A stretch of 64,000 bases of DNA from Prevotellaceae bacterium. GTDB taxonomy: Bacteria > Bacteroidota > Bacteroidia > Bacteroidales > Bacteroidaceae. The notes under the pieces were generated by a model. The model had not been told where the DNA came from. It saw only the letters and a program-made list of their open reading frames with translations, and did not search any database. Within the stretch, counting starts at the first letter, position 1, and the number at the start of each line of letters is the position of its first letter. Location of the stretch: the NCBI GenBank assembly GCA_028723525.1, contig JAQYET010000076.1:94134-158133 (forward strand), read 5' to 3'. Position numbers and translations under genes: made by a program. Of the stretch, positions 42,067 through 51,215 are shown in pieces.

Positions 42067-44396
42067 TTGAAGAAGTTCCACGACACTCCGAAGCGCAGCA
42101 CGCGCTCGTTGAAAGGGTAGTGGGGGGTGAGGAAGTATTCGCGGTTGCCCGAACCGGCATTCACATGGCTCATCATCACGAAGAAACGGGTGTGCTTCAG
42201 GTGCATGTTTGCATATATGTTCACTATCGGATAGTTGCCGGTCTTTACTCTCTGTCCGCCTGTTTCCTGCACCGTGAACTGCCCCATTGATGGGGAATAG
42301 TCGTGAGCATAATACTTTGTGAAGTATCTCATGTCGGCTCCGAGATCGCAACGCAGCACGCGGGCAATCATGAAATTCAGATAGATATTTGTATATACGT
42401 TCAGCGCGGGCACAGGAATTACGTCCTTGTTGCTTGAGTTCTGATAGGTAAGAACGGTCTCCCAGTTGACCGGACCGAAGCGGAAGTCCTGCGATAACTG
42501 TGCAGTGAGCACACTGATGTTCCCCGAGTGTTGTCTCACTGCTACGCTGTTGCCTGTCCGCAGGAATTTGTCGGTGATGCTGTATTGCTGTCCGAGGTAG
42601 GTATAGTTCTTCAATGTCTCTGCCACAACGCGCAACGTGGTGCGTGTTTTCTTGAGAGTTAAACGTCCTTCGATGTGCGTTCTCGTCTGTTTCGACATGT
42701 CGTCGTAGTCCCACCGGTTGTGCCGGGAGTGATAGTGACGGTAATAGAACGTGGGGTTGAGCCTGTGTATGTATGCGTTTGCAGCCAAACTCACGGTGTC
42801 TCCGAGGAAAGCGAAGTTGAGGTCGGCTGCGGCGTCGAGTTTCAGTTGCCCCGCATCCTCGCCCACGAGCCATGTTTCGGCGGTGAGGTCGTAGTGCAAA
42901 GTGCGTCCCGAAGTTTTGCTCAGCTGCCCTCCTATGCTAAGAGTGTGCTCGTTGTATGCCGTCGTTCCCAACTTGTCATCAGGCAACACGAAGTGACGTA
43001 GGTCGGAAGTGACGAATGCTTTCAGCCCTGCCTTTGCCCATTTGTTGAAACCTTCGAGCAGTGCTATTGCGAAAGTGTTTTTCAGTTCGTAGTGACTTGT
43101 CTTGTCGTATATCGAATCGCCCCTTTCATATATGTATTGGTAGAAATCGTTGGCATAGTAGTTTTCCGGCGTTTCGTATGATTGGAAGATGCGTCTGTAG
43201 TGATCAAGCTTCAGCGTATGTATGAAACTTGTCACCGGAACATACTCATTCTTCATCCATTCTGTTTCCTCCTTAGCCTTAGAGTCGGCAGCAATCAGAC
43301 TGTCTGACATTGCCTTATTTGTCACCGTTATGCGTTCCGAACCGGTCGTCTTCTTATCGTCTGCGGGTTGGTTGCCGGCAATTTTCGCATTGTCGGGTCT
43401 CCCGGCGAAGGTCTCTTTCCGGTCATAAGCCTCCTCGTCGAAGTCGCGTCCCTGGCTCTTAGCCTTTCTCCGCTCCTCCTCTTTGGCTTTTTCGGCGTCG
43501 TTTTCTTTCTTCGATGCCATTGCAAATTTTCTCGCCTCTATTTCTTCTTTGGTCATTGGCACTTTGCGGTTGAAGCCGATGTTGTAGCGGTGGGAGAGGA
43601 AAACGTGCTGGTTGTCGTTGCGATTCCAGTTCTTGGAGAGCACTGTGGGAATTTCGTTGGTGCGGAAATTATCATCGAATATCTCCGGATGGGTTATGTA
43701 TCTGTCGTCTGTAATGCCACCGTTTTCTGTCACTTTCTCATGGTTTGTGGATAAAAGGACATGCGCCTGATAACGTTCTCCGAGATAAGAACCGTGCATG
43801 GAATAGTTGAAATGGCTTGTACTCTGGTTTTGGTAGTATCCCCTGCCGTAGAGATAGTCGAACTTGAAGCCCACACCGAGCCTCTTTCCGGCATTTATTG
43901 CAAACAAAGCCTTCAGGTGGTCTTCGCCGTTTGTGCGGTCGCCGGCGGTGTTGAACGACACGTTTGTTATCGGCGAGAGGGTGTTGGTGAAGTGATACTG
44001 CGACGGGCGGGTAAAGAAATAGTCGTAAGGCTGCATGAAAATGAACTGCTCATGCTCGTCGCGGTCGGCGAAGATGCGGTTCTGCCGCGGTGCTCCGAGG
44101 TTGCCCAAACTGTTGTATTCGCCGCGCAGCCCGGTGTTGAAAACAGAGTTCATGAACATGTGTGGCATCGTGTCGGGCAGTGCTGCCAGCCTGTCGCCGA
44201 AGCGTTCGTCAACAGTCCACACCCTCAGACCTTTCGGAATTTCCTTGTGTCCGTTGCCGAGCGAGTCGCTCTTGTTCCTCCTATGTTCCGCCGTCATTAT
44301 CTCCCCGTCCTCGTTTATCGACGTGAAGTCGGTCTGTGCCGTTGCTGTCGCGGCAATGGCAATCAGCATTGAGACGATAATTAGAACTCTCTTCAT
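42063..44396 (-). CDS. Porin_10-type outer-membrane protein
   Basis: A 777-residue exported protein (signal peptide 1-20) with many amphipathic beta strands, matching the Bacteroidetes putative porin (Porin_10) family. NVSFNTAGDRTNGEDHLKALF and FKFDYLYGRGYYQNQ are typical strand and turn segments. A charged, low-complexity stretch (about 280-380; Lys/Glu-rich) interrupts the barrel. The substrate is unknown. It begins one base after the stop of a small membrane-protein gene, so the two are cotranscribed. No spacer separates it from convergent menA. Confidence 0.82.
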   Translation of the reverse strand: MKRVLIIVSMLIAIAATATAQTDFTSINEDGEIMTAEHRRNKSDSLGNGHKEIPKGLRVWTVDERFGDRLAALPDTMPHMFMNSVFNTGLRGEYNSLGNLGAPRQNRIFADRDEHEQFIFMQPYDYFFTRPSQYHFTNTLSPITNVSFNTAGDRTNGEDHLKALFAINAGKRLGVGFKFDYLYGRGYYQNQSTSHFNYSMHGSYLGERYQAHVLLSTNHEKVTENGGITDDRYITHPEIFDDNFRTNEIPTVLSKNWNRNDNQHVFLSHRYNIGFNRKVPMTKEEIEARKFAMASKKENDAEKAKEEERRKAKSQGRDFDEEAYDRKETFAGRPDNAKIAGNQPADDKKTTGSERITVTNKAMSDSLIAADSKAKEETEWMKNEYVPVTSFIHTLKLDHYRRIFQSYETPENYYANDFYQYIYERGDSIYDKTSHYELKNTFAIALLEGFNKWAKAGLKAFVTSDLRHFVLPDDKLGTTAYNEHTLSIGGQLSKTSGRTLHYDLTAETWLVGEDAGQLKLDAAADLNFAFLGDTVSLAANAYIHRLNPTFYYRHYHSRHNRWDYDDMSKQTRTHIEGRLTLKKTRTTLRVVAETLKNYTYLGQQYSITDKFLRTGNSVAVRQHSGNISVLTAQLSQDFRFGPVNWETVLTYQNSSNKDVIPVPALNVYTNIYLNFMIARVLRCDLGADMRYFTKYYAHDYSPSMGQFTVQETGGQRVKTGNYPIVNIYANMHLKHTRFFVMMSHVNAGSGNREYFLTPHYPFNERVLRFGVSWNFFN

Positions 44397-44651
44397 TTAT
44401 TTCATCACGCGGAAAATACATTCAACAAACTTCAGCACTATCGAACCGAGCACCACATACGTGCCCACATCGCGGTTGCCGAAAAAGTATATACACATGC
44501 CCACGATGGCACATAGGATGAAAATGGAGTTCAACCAGTTGCGCAGTACGAAATACTTGTCGCGGTCTTTCTTCCTGCCATGTATGCGGTGGTCAGGGCG
44601 TTGTGCCAATTCCTCCGTTCCGTTGTTGATGTTATCTTCGTAATTATCCAT
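44397..44651 (-). CDS. Small two-helix membrane protein upstream of the porin
   Basis: An 84-residue protein with a hydrophilic N-terminal 36 residues and two hydrophobic helices (about 41-58 and 62-79). Family not recognised. It directly abuts the porin gene and has TACCTTTG at 44706-44699 as a -7 box. Confidence 0.7.
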   Translation of the reverse strand: MDNYEDNINNGTEELAQRPDHRIHGRKKDRDKYFVLRNWLNSIFILCAIVGMCIYFFGNRDVGTYVVLGSIVLKFVECIFRVMK

Positions 44652-44802
44652 GTCTTCTTATTTTTAAAGATTATTGCCGCAGCAACGTTTTTTCTCGACA
44701 AAGGTAGCAAATAATGTCGGTTATCACTCGTTTTAATCGCTTTTTTTCGCTTTTTTTCATAATATCCCCACCTCTCTACACTCATTTTTCATCGCTCACC
44801 GC

Positions 44803-46857
44803 TCATCTCTCAACACTCATCTCCCCACTTTCCAGCATCCCTTTCAGCCTGATTATTTCATCCCTATACTGCGCAGCCTGCAGGAAGTCGAGTTCTTTCG
44901 CAGCCTTTTTCATCAGCGATGTGGTGTTCTCGATACTCTTCTCTATCTGCTCGCGACTCATCTTGAGCATTATCGGGTCGGCAACCAAATCCATGCTATC
45001 CCTCTCTATGTATGGTTTATAGGTCTGTTCTTTAGTCGGTTTTGCCGCCTCTCCGTCACCTTTTTTCACCAATGAGTTGCCACCTACAGCCTTCACTATC
45101 TGTCTTGGGGTAATACCATGCTCCTCGTTGTATTTCAACTGTTTTGTGCGCCGGCGCAATGTCTCGTCTATTGTGAGCTGCATGCTCCGCGTTATGTTGT
45201 CGGCATACATTATTACCTTGCCGTTAACGTTGCGTGCTGCGCGCCCGGCGGTCTGTGTCAACGAGCGGTGAGAGCGCAGGAACCCCTCCTTGTCGGCATC
45301 GAGAATGGCAACGAGTGACACTTCGGGGAGGTCGAGTCCCTCGCGTAGCAGGTTCACACCCACCAGCACATCGAACGCCCCCTGCCGCAGGTCGGTCATT
45401 ATCTTCACCCGGTCGAGCGTCGCCACGTCGCTGTGTATGTAGTTAGCCCGCACGCCGTTGTTGAGCAAATACTCCGTGAGTTCTTCTGCCATGCGTTTCG
45501 TCAGTGTCGTTACGAGCACACGCTCGTTGCGTTCGCAGCGTTCCACAATCTCGTTAAGCAGGTCGTCAATCTCGTTCTCGCTCGGTCTCACTTCAATCTC
45601 CGGGTCGAGCAGTCCGGTGGGACGTATCACCTGTTCCACCACCACGCCTCCCGCCTCATTCAGTTCATAGTCGGCAGGAGTGGCAGAAACATAAATCACT
45701 TGTTTCACCATCTCCTGAAACTCCTCGAACTTCAGAGGGCGGTTATCGAACGCAGCAGGCAGACGGAAGCCATATTCCACGAGGTTGGTTTTCCTTGCCC
45801 GGTCGCCCCCATACATTGCACTTATCTGCGGAACGCTGACATGGCTCTCGTCAATTACGAGCAGATAGTCTTCAGGGAAGAAGTCGAACAGGCAGTAAGG
45901 GCGTTCCCCCGGCTGTCTGCCATCGAAGTAACGGCTGTAGTTCTCTATCCCGGAGCAGTGCCCGAGTTCCTTTATCATCTCCATGTCATACTCCACACGC
46001 TCCTTTATTCGCTGCGCTTTGAGCGAGTCGCCGAGGTCGGTGAAGAACTCCACCCGCTCCATTAGGTCATCCTGTATCATGCGTATTGCCGCCGCCGTTT
46101 GCTCTTTCGACGTTATGAAAAGGTTGGCAGGATAAATCTGATATTCCTCGAAGTGTGCCATACGATGATAGGTCACGGAGTCGAGTTCCTCGATGCTGTC
46201 AATCTCGTCGTCCCACCACGACACGCGCAGAACGTTGTCGCTGTATGCCATGAACACGTCAACGGTGTCGCCTTTTGCCCGGAAGTTCCCCCGCTTCAGT
46301 TCGATGTCGTTCCTCACATAGAGCGCGTTGACGAGTTGTCTGAGGAACATGTTGCGGTCGAGGCGCAGCCCTTTCTTTATCGTTATCACGCTGTTAGCCA
46401 TTGCTACGGGACCTCCCATACCGTAGATGCACGACACCGACGACACCACCACAACGTCTTTGCGCCCCGACAGCAGCGAAGACACGGCGGAGAGGCGCAG
46501 ACGGTCAATCTCCTCGTTTATCGCGAGGTCTTTCTCTATGTACGTATCTGTGTGCGGCAGGTAAGCCTCCGGCTGATAGTAGTCGTAGTAGCTGACATAA
46601 TATTCCACAGCATTGTCGGGGAAGAAGTTCTTCATCTCCTGATACAACTGCGCCGCCAGCGTCTTGTTATGGCTCAAAATCAGCGTCGGTCGTTGCACTT
46701 GTGCTATAACATTCGCCACGGTGAACGTCTTGCCCGAGCCGGTAACGCCGAGCAACACCTGCGCTCTGTCTCCACGTTCAATTCCCGCGGTCAACTGCCT
46801 TATAGCCTCCGGTTGGTCGCCGGTAGGCTCATATTGCGATGTCAGTTTGAAATCCAT
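44803..46857 (-). CDS. uvrB: Excinuclease ABC subunit B
   Basis: DNA-damage verification helicase of nucleotide excision repair. P-loop GVTGSGKT (37-44), beta-hairpin region YYDYYQPEAYLP, Walker B VIDESH, helicase motif QTAGRAARN and a C-terminal UVR motif for UvrC contact (last 50 residues). 684 residues, normal. The start ATG at 46857 lies only 4 nt after the predicted -7 box, which suggests a leaderless or nearly leaderless mRNA. uvrA is not in the window. Confidence 0.97.
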   Translation of the reverse strand: MDFKLTSQYEPTGDQPEAIRQLTAGIERGDRAQVLLGVTGSGKTFTVANVIAQVQRPTLILSHNKTLAAQLYQEMKNFFPDNAVEYYVSYYDYYQPEAYLPHTDTYIEKDLAINEEIDRLRLSAVSSLLSGRKDVVVVSSVSCIYGMGGPVAMANSVITIKKGLRLDRNMFLRQLVNALYVRNDIELKRGNFRAKGDTVDVFMAYSDNVLRVSWWDDEIDSIEELDSVTYHRMAHFEEYQIYPANLFITSKEQTAAAIRMIQDDLMERVEFFTDLGDSLKAQRIKERVEYDMEMIKELGHCSGIENYSRYFDGRQPGERPYCLFDFFPEDYLLVIDESHVSVPQISAMYGGDRARKTNLVEYGFRLPAAFDNRPLKFEEFQEMVKQVIYVSATPADYELNEAGGVVVEQVIRPTGLLDPEIEVRPSENEIDDLLNEIVERCERNERVLVTTLTKRMAEELTEYLLNNGVRANYIHSDVATLDRVKIMTDLRQGAFDVLVGVNLLREGLDLPEVSLVAILDADKEGFLRSHRSLTQTAGRAARNVNGKVIMYADNITRSMQLTIDETLRRRTKQLKYNEEHGITPRQIVKAVGGNSLVKKGDGEAAKPTKEQTYKPYIERDSMDLVADPIMLKMSREQIEKSIENTTSLMKKAAKELDFLQAAQYRDEIIRLKGMLESGEMSVER

Positions 46858-46861
46858 TCTG

Positions 46862-46893
46862 CAAAATTACTCATAATTCCCCACAGAAGCAAA
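46862..46893 (-). promoter_or_regulatory. Promoter of uvrB
   Basis: On the minus strand, TTTG (46893-46890), 20 bp, then TAATTTTG (46869-46862), followed by CAGA and then the ATG. Confidence 0.75.
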
Positions 46894-46950
46894 ACTTTCG
46901 CAATGCAATTTATCTTCTTTCGCCCCATGATTCTTAATCATCAGCAAAGT

Positions 46951-47031
46951 AAAATCGGCGAAATTCTTCTGTAATTTCGCCGAATTTGCGAGACAAAATC
47001 GCCGATTTTACTTTGCAATTTCGCCGATTTT
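46951..47031. repeat. Palindrome array 4: four 15-bp units at exact 22-bp spacing
   Basis: Centres lie at 46958, 46980, 47002 and 47024; spacers are CTTCTGT, GCGAGAC and ACTTTGC. It lies in the 335-bp gap between the divergent uvrB and bamD genes, outside both promoters. Nothing else is visible in that gap. Confidence 0.92.
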
Positions 47032-47143
47032 ACTTTTCCATTCATATTCCCTTATCTTCCGTTCCATTATGTCTTCCTGTCTAAAAAATATGGCTTTCGG
47101 TTCCACTTCCTTTTTGTTTTTAACTAAAAAAAGCATTGTCTGC

Positions 47144-47174
47144 TTTGCAGTTAATGGAATTATGTGTAATTTTG
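47144..47174 (+). promoter_or_regulatory. Promoter of bamD
   Basis: TTTG (47144-47147), 19 bp, then TAATTTTG (47167-47174). The leader is only about 11-14 nt, which excludes the longer reading frame from 47136. Confidence 0.75.
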
Positions 47175-47192
47175 CACCTAAATTTCCAAATG

Positions 47193-48041
47193 ATGAAGAA
47201 GACAATTCTCTCGGCTTTAGTTACGGTATTGTTGTTAAGCGGTTGTGCAGCCGAATTTAACAAGGTATATAAGTCAACTGATGTAAACTACAAGTACGAA
47301 TATGCAAAGGAATGTTTTGTCACGGGTAAGTATATCCGTGCCGTTACGCTTTTGGAAGAACTCGTCACCATAGAGAAAGGCACCGACAACGGAGAGGAAT
47401 GTCTTTATATGTTGGCGATGTCAGAATATCTGGCGAAAGACTATCAGACGGCTGCAGAATACTTCAAAAAGTATTTCCAGTCGTACCCTAAGGGAGTCTA
47501 TGCAGAGGTGGCAGCGTTCTATATAGGTGAGAGCCTGTATATGAGTACGCCCGAGCCGCGTCTCGACCAGACGCCGACTTACACCGCGATGACCGCATAT
47601 CGGGAATTTCTCGACCTCTTCCCAAATGCCGCAAAGAGAGAAGAGGCGCAGCATAAGTTGATGGAACTGCAAGACAAGTTGGTGCAGAAAGAGCTCCTCA
47701 CGTCGCAGCTCTACTACAACCTCGGCACCTATTTCGGCAATTGTCTGGGCGTGGGAAGCAACTACGAGGCATGTGTCATAACGGCAGAGAATGCCTTGAA
47801 AGACTATCCATACACTCCGGAACGCGAGAAATTCGCAACACTGATAATGAAGAGCAAGTTCGAACTTGCCGAGCAGAGCGTTGATTCAAAGAAACTTGAA
47901 CGCTTCCGCGATGCAGAAGACGAGTGCTATGGATTTATCAATGAATATCCCGACTCGAAGGAACGTGCCACGGCAGAGAAATATATAGAAAGGTGTAAGA
48001 AATTCACCGGCAGCGAAGTGAAGACCGAAGCGACAGAGTGA
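47193..48041 (+). CDS. bamD: Outer-membrane assembly lipoprotein BamD
   Basis: Essential lipoprotein of the BAM complex that inserts outer-membrane beta-barrels. Signal peptide with lipobox LSGC (Cys18), then TPR-like helices: FVTGKYIRAVTLLEE, AKDYQTAAEYFKKYFQSYP and FPNAAKREEAQHKL. 282 residues. An adjacent ATG at 47190 is an equal alternative start. rpoZ follows 122 bp downstream, then DUF4293, an order seen in other Bacteroidetes. Confidence 0.88.
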   Translation: MKKTILSALVTVLLLSGCAAEFNKVYKSTDVNYKYEYAKECFVTGKYIRAVTLLEELVTIEKGTDNGEECLYMLAMSEYLAKDYQTAAEYFKKYFQSYPKGVYAEVAAFYIGESLYMSTPEPRLDQTPTYTAMTAYREFLDLFPNAAKREEAQHKLMELQDKLVQKELLTSQLYYNLGTYFGNCLGVGSNYEACVITAENALKDYPYTPEREKFATLIMKSKFELAEQSVDSKKLERFRDAEDECYGFINEYPDSKERATAEKYIERCKKFTGSEVKTEATE

Positions 48042-48163
48042 CGTTGCCGCTGATACCATCGCTACAACGGCGCATCGCCCAAGGTGACAAACAAAAGTTA
48101 TGGGTACGAACAAGAAATAACGAAAAAATAACAAACGAGAAATAATAAAATCAATATAAAGAA

Positions 48164-48514
48164 ATGGATTACAAAAAGTCAAAAGCACCGGTAAACACTG
48201 TCACACGCAACATTATGGACCTCTGTGATACTACAGGAAACATATATGAAAGCGTGGCGATAATATCGAAAAGGGCAAATCAAATCTCGACAGAGATAAA
48301 GCAAGACCTAAGCAAGAAGTTGGCTGAGTTTGCCTCTTACAATGATAGTTTGGAGGAAGTGTTCGAAAACCGTGAGCAGATAGAAATCTCTCGCTATTAT
48401 GAAAAACTTCCAAAGCCAACGCTGCTTGCGACACAGGAGTTTATAGAAGGCGATGTTGTATGGCGCGACTTGAACAAGGATGCGCAAAACGAAGAGGAAA
48501 ATGCTCCAGCGTAA
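48164..48514 (+). CDS. rpoZ: RNA polymerase omega subunit (RpoZ/Rpb6 type)
   Basis: A 116-residue Bacteroidetes-type omega subunit that aids assembly of RNA polymerase. TTGNIYESVAIISKRANQIS matches the omega/Rpb6 helix that clamps the beta-prime C-terminus. It is longer and more divergent than E. coli omega. Its last 14 bp overlap the start of the DUF4293 gene, so the two are probably coupled. Confidence 0.82.
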   Translation: MDYKKSKAPVNTVTRNIMDLCDTTGNIYESVAIISKRANQISTEIKQDLSKKLAEFASYNDSLEEVFENREQIEISRYYEKLPKPTLLATQEFIEGDVVWRDLNKDAQNEEENAPA

Positions 48515-48959
48515 ACAGACCGTATTTCTTGTACTGGCATTCATTCTCACCTGCGTTTGCCTTTCGCTGCCAATCGGAACGTTTATGCCTCAGAGCATGG
48601 AAGCCGCGTCGGTGATGTTTAATCTGTGGATAAAGCTGCCCGACGGAACGTATAACCATTCCGTATGGCCGATGTTTATGTTGCTGCTGATGTCGTGTCC
48701 TGTGACACTGATGGCGATTTTCGCTTATAAGAACCGTAAGTCGCAGAGTCGCATCTGCCTATTTTCAATGCTCTTTATGCTTGCATGGTATGTTGCATAC
48801 GCGATGTTCGGTTTCGTATTCCCAAGCATAGACAACGCATCGTTCCTACCTTCTCTGGTGGCAGCACTGCCGTTGGTCAACATCATTCTTCTGATTATGG
48901 CTCGCCGTAGCATCATTGCTGATGAGGCGTTGGTGCGTGCAGCCGACAGGATAAGATAA
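48501..48959 (+). CDS. DUF4293 membrane protein
   Basis: A 152-residue protein with four hydrophobic helices (about 8-27, 58-80, 88-110, 118-138) of the Bacteroidetes DUF4293 family; function unknown. Start is the ATG at 48501 inside the rpoZ end. A very long hairpin terminates the unit. Confidence 0.8.
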   Translation: MLQRKQTVFLVLAFILTCVCLSLPIGTFMPQSMEAASVMFNLWIKLPDGTYNHSVWPMFMLLLMSCPVTLMAIFAYKNRKSQSRICLFSMLFMLAWYVAYAMFGFVFPSIDNASFLPSLVAALPLVNIILLIMARRSIIADEALVRAADRIR

Positions 48960-49000
48960 TCCTCGGAAAGGAAAAGGGTGAGGATATAAGCAAAGGAGAC

Positions 49001-49067
49001 ATAAAAAAGTGAGGAGAACACTTTCGTATTCATGACGAATACCGGTGTTCTCCTCACTTTTTTATGT
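49001..49067. terminator. Long bidirectional terminator after DUF4293
   Basis: A 22-bp perfect stem (49001-49022 with 49046-49067) includes A-run and T-run ends. The loop contains a smaller GTATTC/GAATAC hairpin. It lies between convergent genes. Confidence 0.9.
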
Positions 49068-49107
49068 CTTCCTGTTTCCTTATGTCATATTTCAGGATAG
49101 GTTGTCT

Positions 49108-49653
49108 TTACAATCCAAGTCCTTTTGCAGCCTTGTTGATAGCGTCGTTTGCTTTCTCGTTTACTTTCTGCTTTGCCTGTTCGGTAGCCTCTTCAGCCTT
49201 CTTCTCTGTAGAACTTGCTGCGTCTTTTAGTTCGCCCTTAGCATTTTCCACAGCCTCTGTTCCTGCTCCCAAAGCGTCAACCGGAATAGCCTTTACACCC
49301 TCAACGAGTTTGTTAATTGCCTCGTTGTTGCCGATAACGCTGTTCACTTTGTCAGAGTTGTTGGCGAGGAAGTCCTGCACCTGTTTGAGCAAACTCTTTG
49401 CTTCTTCCAACTTTCCTTCCTCTTTCAAGGTCTTGATTTTCTCGTTGATTGTTGTCAGGACGTTCTGCATACCTGCAGCATCCTTTGCATCGAGTTTCGA
49501 CTGGAGTACCTTTGTCACGTCTTCCTCAACCTTTTCAACTGCGGGAGTGCTTACGGAGTCTGTGGCATTGGCTTCACCCTTGTTTGTGTTTGATGTGCAA
49601 CTTGCAAATGAAATTGCTGCGGCAGCTACTGCCATGAACAATACTTTCTTCAT
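49108..49653 (-). CDS. Helical lipoprotein of unknown function
   Basis: A 181-residue lipoprotein (lipobox FASC, Cys19) composed almost entirely of charged helices. The C-terminal 60 residues are Ala/Lys/Glu-rich and resemble LEA-like or apolipophorin-like repeats (AEEATEQAKQKVNEKANDA). No enzyme motif. A -7 box TACATTTG lies at 49703-49696. Function not known. Confidence 0.75.
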   Translation of the reverse strand: MKKVLFMAVAAAAISFASCTSNTNKGEANATDSVSTPAVEKVEEDVTKVLQSKLDAKDAAGMQNVLTTINEKIKTLKEEGKLEEAKSLLKQVQDFLANNSDKVNSVIGNNEAINKLVEGVKAIPVDALGAGTEAVENAKGELKDAASSTEKKAEEATEQAKQKVNEKANDAINKAAKGLGL

Positions 49654-49900
49654 AATGATGTTTGTTTTAGAGTTTTAAAAATATTAAACCGAGTGCAAAT
49701 GTAGGTAAAAAAGCCGTTGGTTGTTCTTTTTGTTTAGAACGTTTAACATAAAAGTGGTTTTAGGTGGATAGTTAAAACGGCTTTGTATCGGAAAAATATA
49801 AAAAAGAAGCGAGCAGGGAAATCACCGTGCGTTGTCGTTAAGACTGCGGTGTTATTGCTGCTCGCCTCTCTTTATTCACTCCCAAAGAGTGATGATGTCG

Positions 49901-50377
49901 TTAGAACTTTGCCATTTTTATTGCGACTACGGCACATTCGTCGCCCTTATTTCCGAGTCTGCCCCCTGCCCGGTCTTTCGCCTGCTGGAGGTTTTCGGTG
50001 GTGAGAAGTCCGTAGATTACGGGTGTGTTACTTGTCGTGTTCAGTTCTGCTATGCCTTGTGTCACGCCCTGACAGATGTAGTCGAAGTGGGGCGTTTCCC
50101 CTCTTATTACGCTTCCGAGAATGATAATGGCATCGTAACCGTCGTTGAGTGTCATCTGATGAGCACCGTAGATGAGTTCGAAACTGCCCGGAACCGTCTT
50201 TACGTGGATGTTCTCCGGCAGTGCGCCATGCCTCTCCAATGTGCCTACTGCACCGTCAAGCAGAGCCCCGGTTACTTCCGGATTCCACTCCGAAACAACA
50301 ATGCCGAAACACATGTTCGACGCATCGGGCACTTTCTCGGGGTCGTAGTTTGAGAGATTGTGAAGTGCTGTTGCCAT
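49901..50377 (-). CDS. ribH: 6,7-dimethyl-8-ribityllumazine synthase
   Basis: Penultimate enzyme of riboflavin synthesis. [22 protein letters not shown] (catalytic His) and the C-terminal [12 protein letters not shown] are diagnostic. 158 residues. It starts one base after the stop of the TPR gene, so they share a transcript. No FMN riboswitch was seen upstream of the pair. Confidence 0.96.
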   Translation of the reverse strand: MATALHNLSNYDPEKVPDASNMCFGIVVSEWNPEVTGALLDGAVGTLERHGALPENIHVKTVPGSFELIYGAHQMTLNDGYDAIIILGSVIRGETPHFDYICQGVTQGIAELNTTSNTPVIYGLLTTENLQQAKDRAGGRLGNKGDECAVVAIKMAKF

Positions 50378-50378
50378 G

Positions 50379-51077
50379 TTATTTTACTGATGCACGTTCG
50401 ATGTACTTATCAATCTCCTGATAAGTCATTGAGTTCACGTACTTCTTCTTTATGTCCTGATAGATTTTCAGAGCATCATCTTTCTTGCCTTGCTGCGTGA
50501 GAATGTCTGCAGCATAGAGCAGGAACTGCGGCGACAGAGAGTTGTTGACTCCGTCTTCGGCACGCTTGTCTGCCATGTCGGCAGCCTTCTTGTAGGTATC
50601 TACCGCCTTATCCAACTGGTTGGTGTTGGCGTATGCTGCTGCCAATGCGTTCACTGCGGCAGGTGAAATGAGGGCATCGTCGGCAACGGAATATGCCTCG
50701 AAACACTTCAGTGCCTCGTTCCATTTCTTCTGCTGGGCATAGCATATCCCGGCATAGAGGTTCGCAAGGTTGCCGGCATCGGTGTTACTGTATTCGTCTG
50801 CAATCTTCAAGAAGCCTGCGAAGGATGCCTTGTCGCCGTTGAGAGCCTTGTCGTACTGCTCTGCATCGAGATATTGCTGCCCCTTTGCAAGTTCTGTGCT
50901 TGCTTTTGCTGCCCGTGGCTCTTGATAGTAGTGCTTAAAAAGGAAGAACCCCAACACAACCACTATTATGGCTGCTACTGCGATAAGAACCGGCTTGCGA
51001 TACTTAATGAACAATGCCTCTTTCTCATTGAGAGCGTCGTTTGCTTCCGAGCTCTTTCTAACATCTTTTGTTGCCAT
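50379..51077 (-). CDS. Membrane-anchored TPR protein, YfgM-like
   Basis: A 232-residue protein with a cytoplasmic N-terminus, one transmembrane helix (about 28-48; [18 protein letters not shown]) and TPR-like helices outside ([40 protein letters not shown]). Size and layout resemble YfgM, a SecYEG-associated chaperone partner. A -7 box TAAATTTG lies at 51123-51116. Directly upstream of ribH and divergent from recF. Confidence 0.78.
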   Translation of the reverse strand: MATKDVRKSSEANDALNEKEALFIKYRKPVLIAVAAIIVVVLGFFLFKHYYQEPRAAKASTELAKGQQYLDAEQYDKALNGDKASFAGFLKIADEYSNTDAGNLANLYAGICYAQQKKWNEALKCFEAYSVADDALISPAAVNALAAAYANTNQLDKAVDTYKKAADMADKRAEDGVNNSLSPQFLLYAADILTQQGKKDDALKIYQDIKKKYVNSMTYQEIDKYIERASVK

Positions 51078-51215
51078 TATAATTTTGTTTTGTTAATCGT
51101 ACATAATTCGGGTTGCAAATTTAGTGATTTTATCCAACATACTGAAACTTTTATTGTTTTTTTTTCCCTATCTCCGAAATTATCACGAAATTTGCAAGCA
51201 TAATCAATTACGTTG

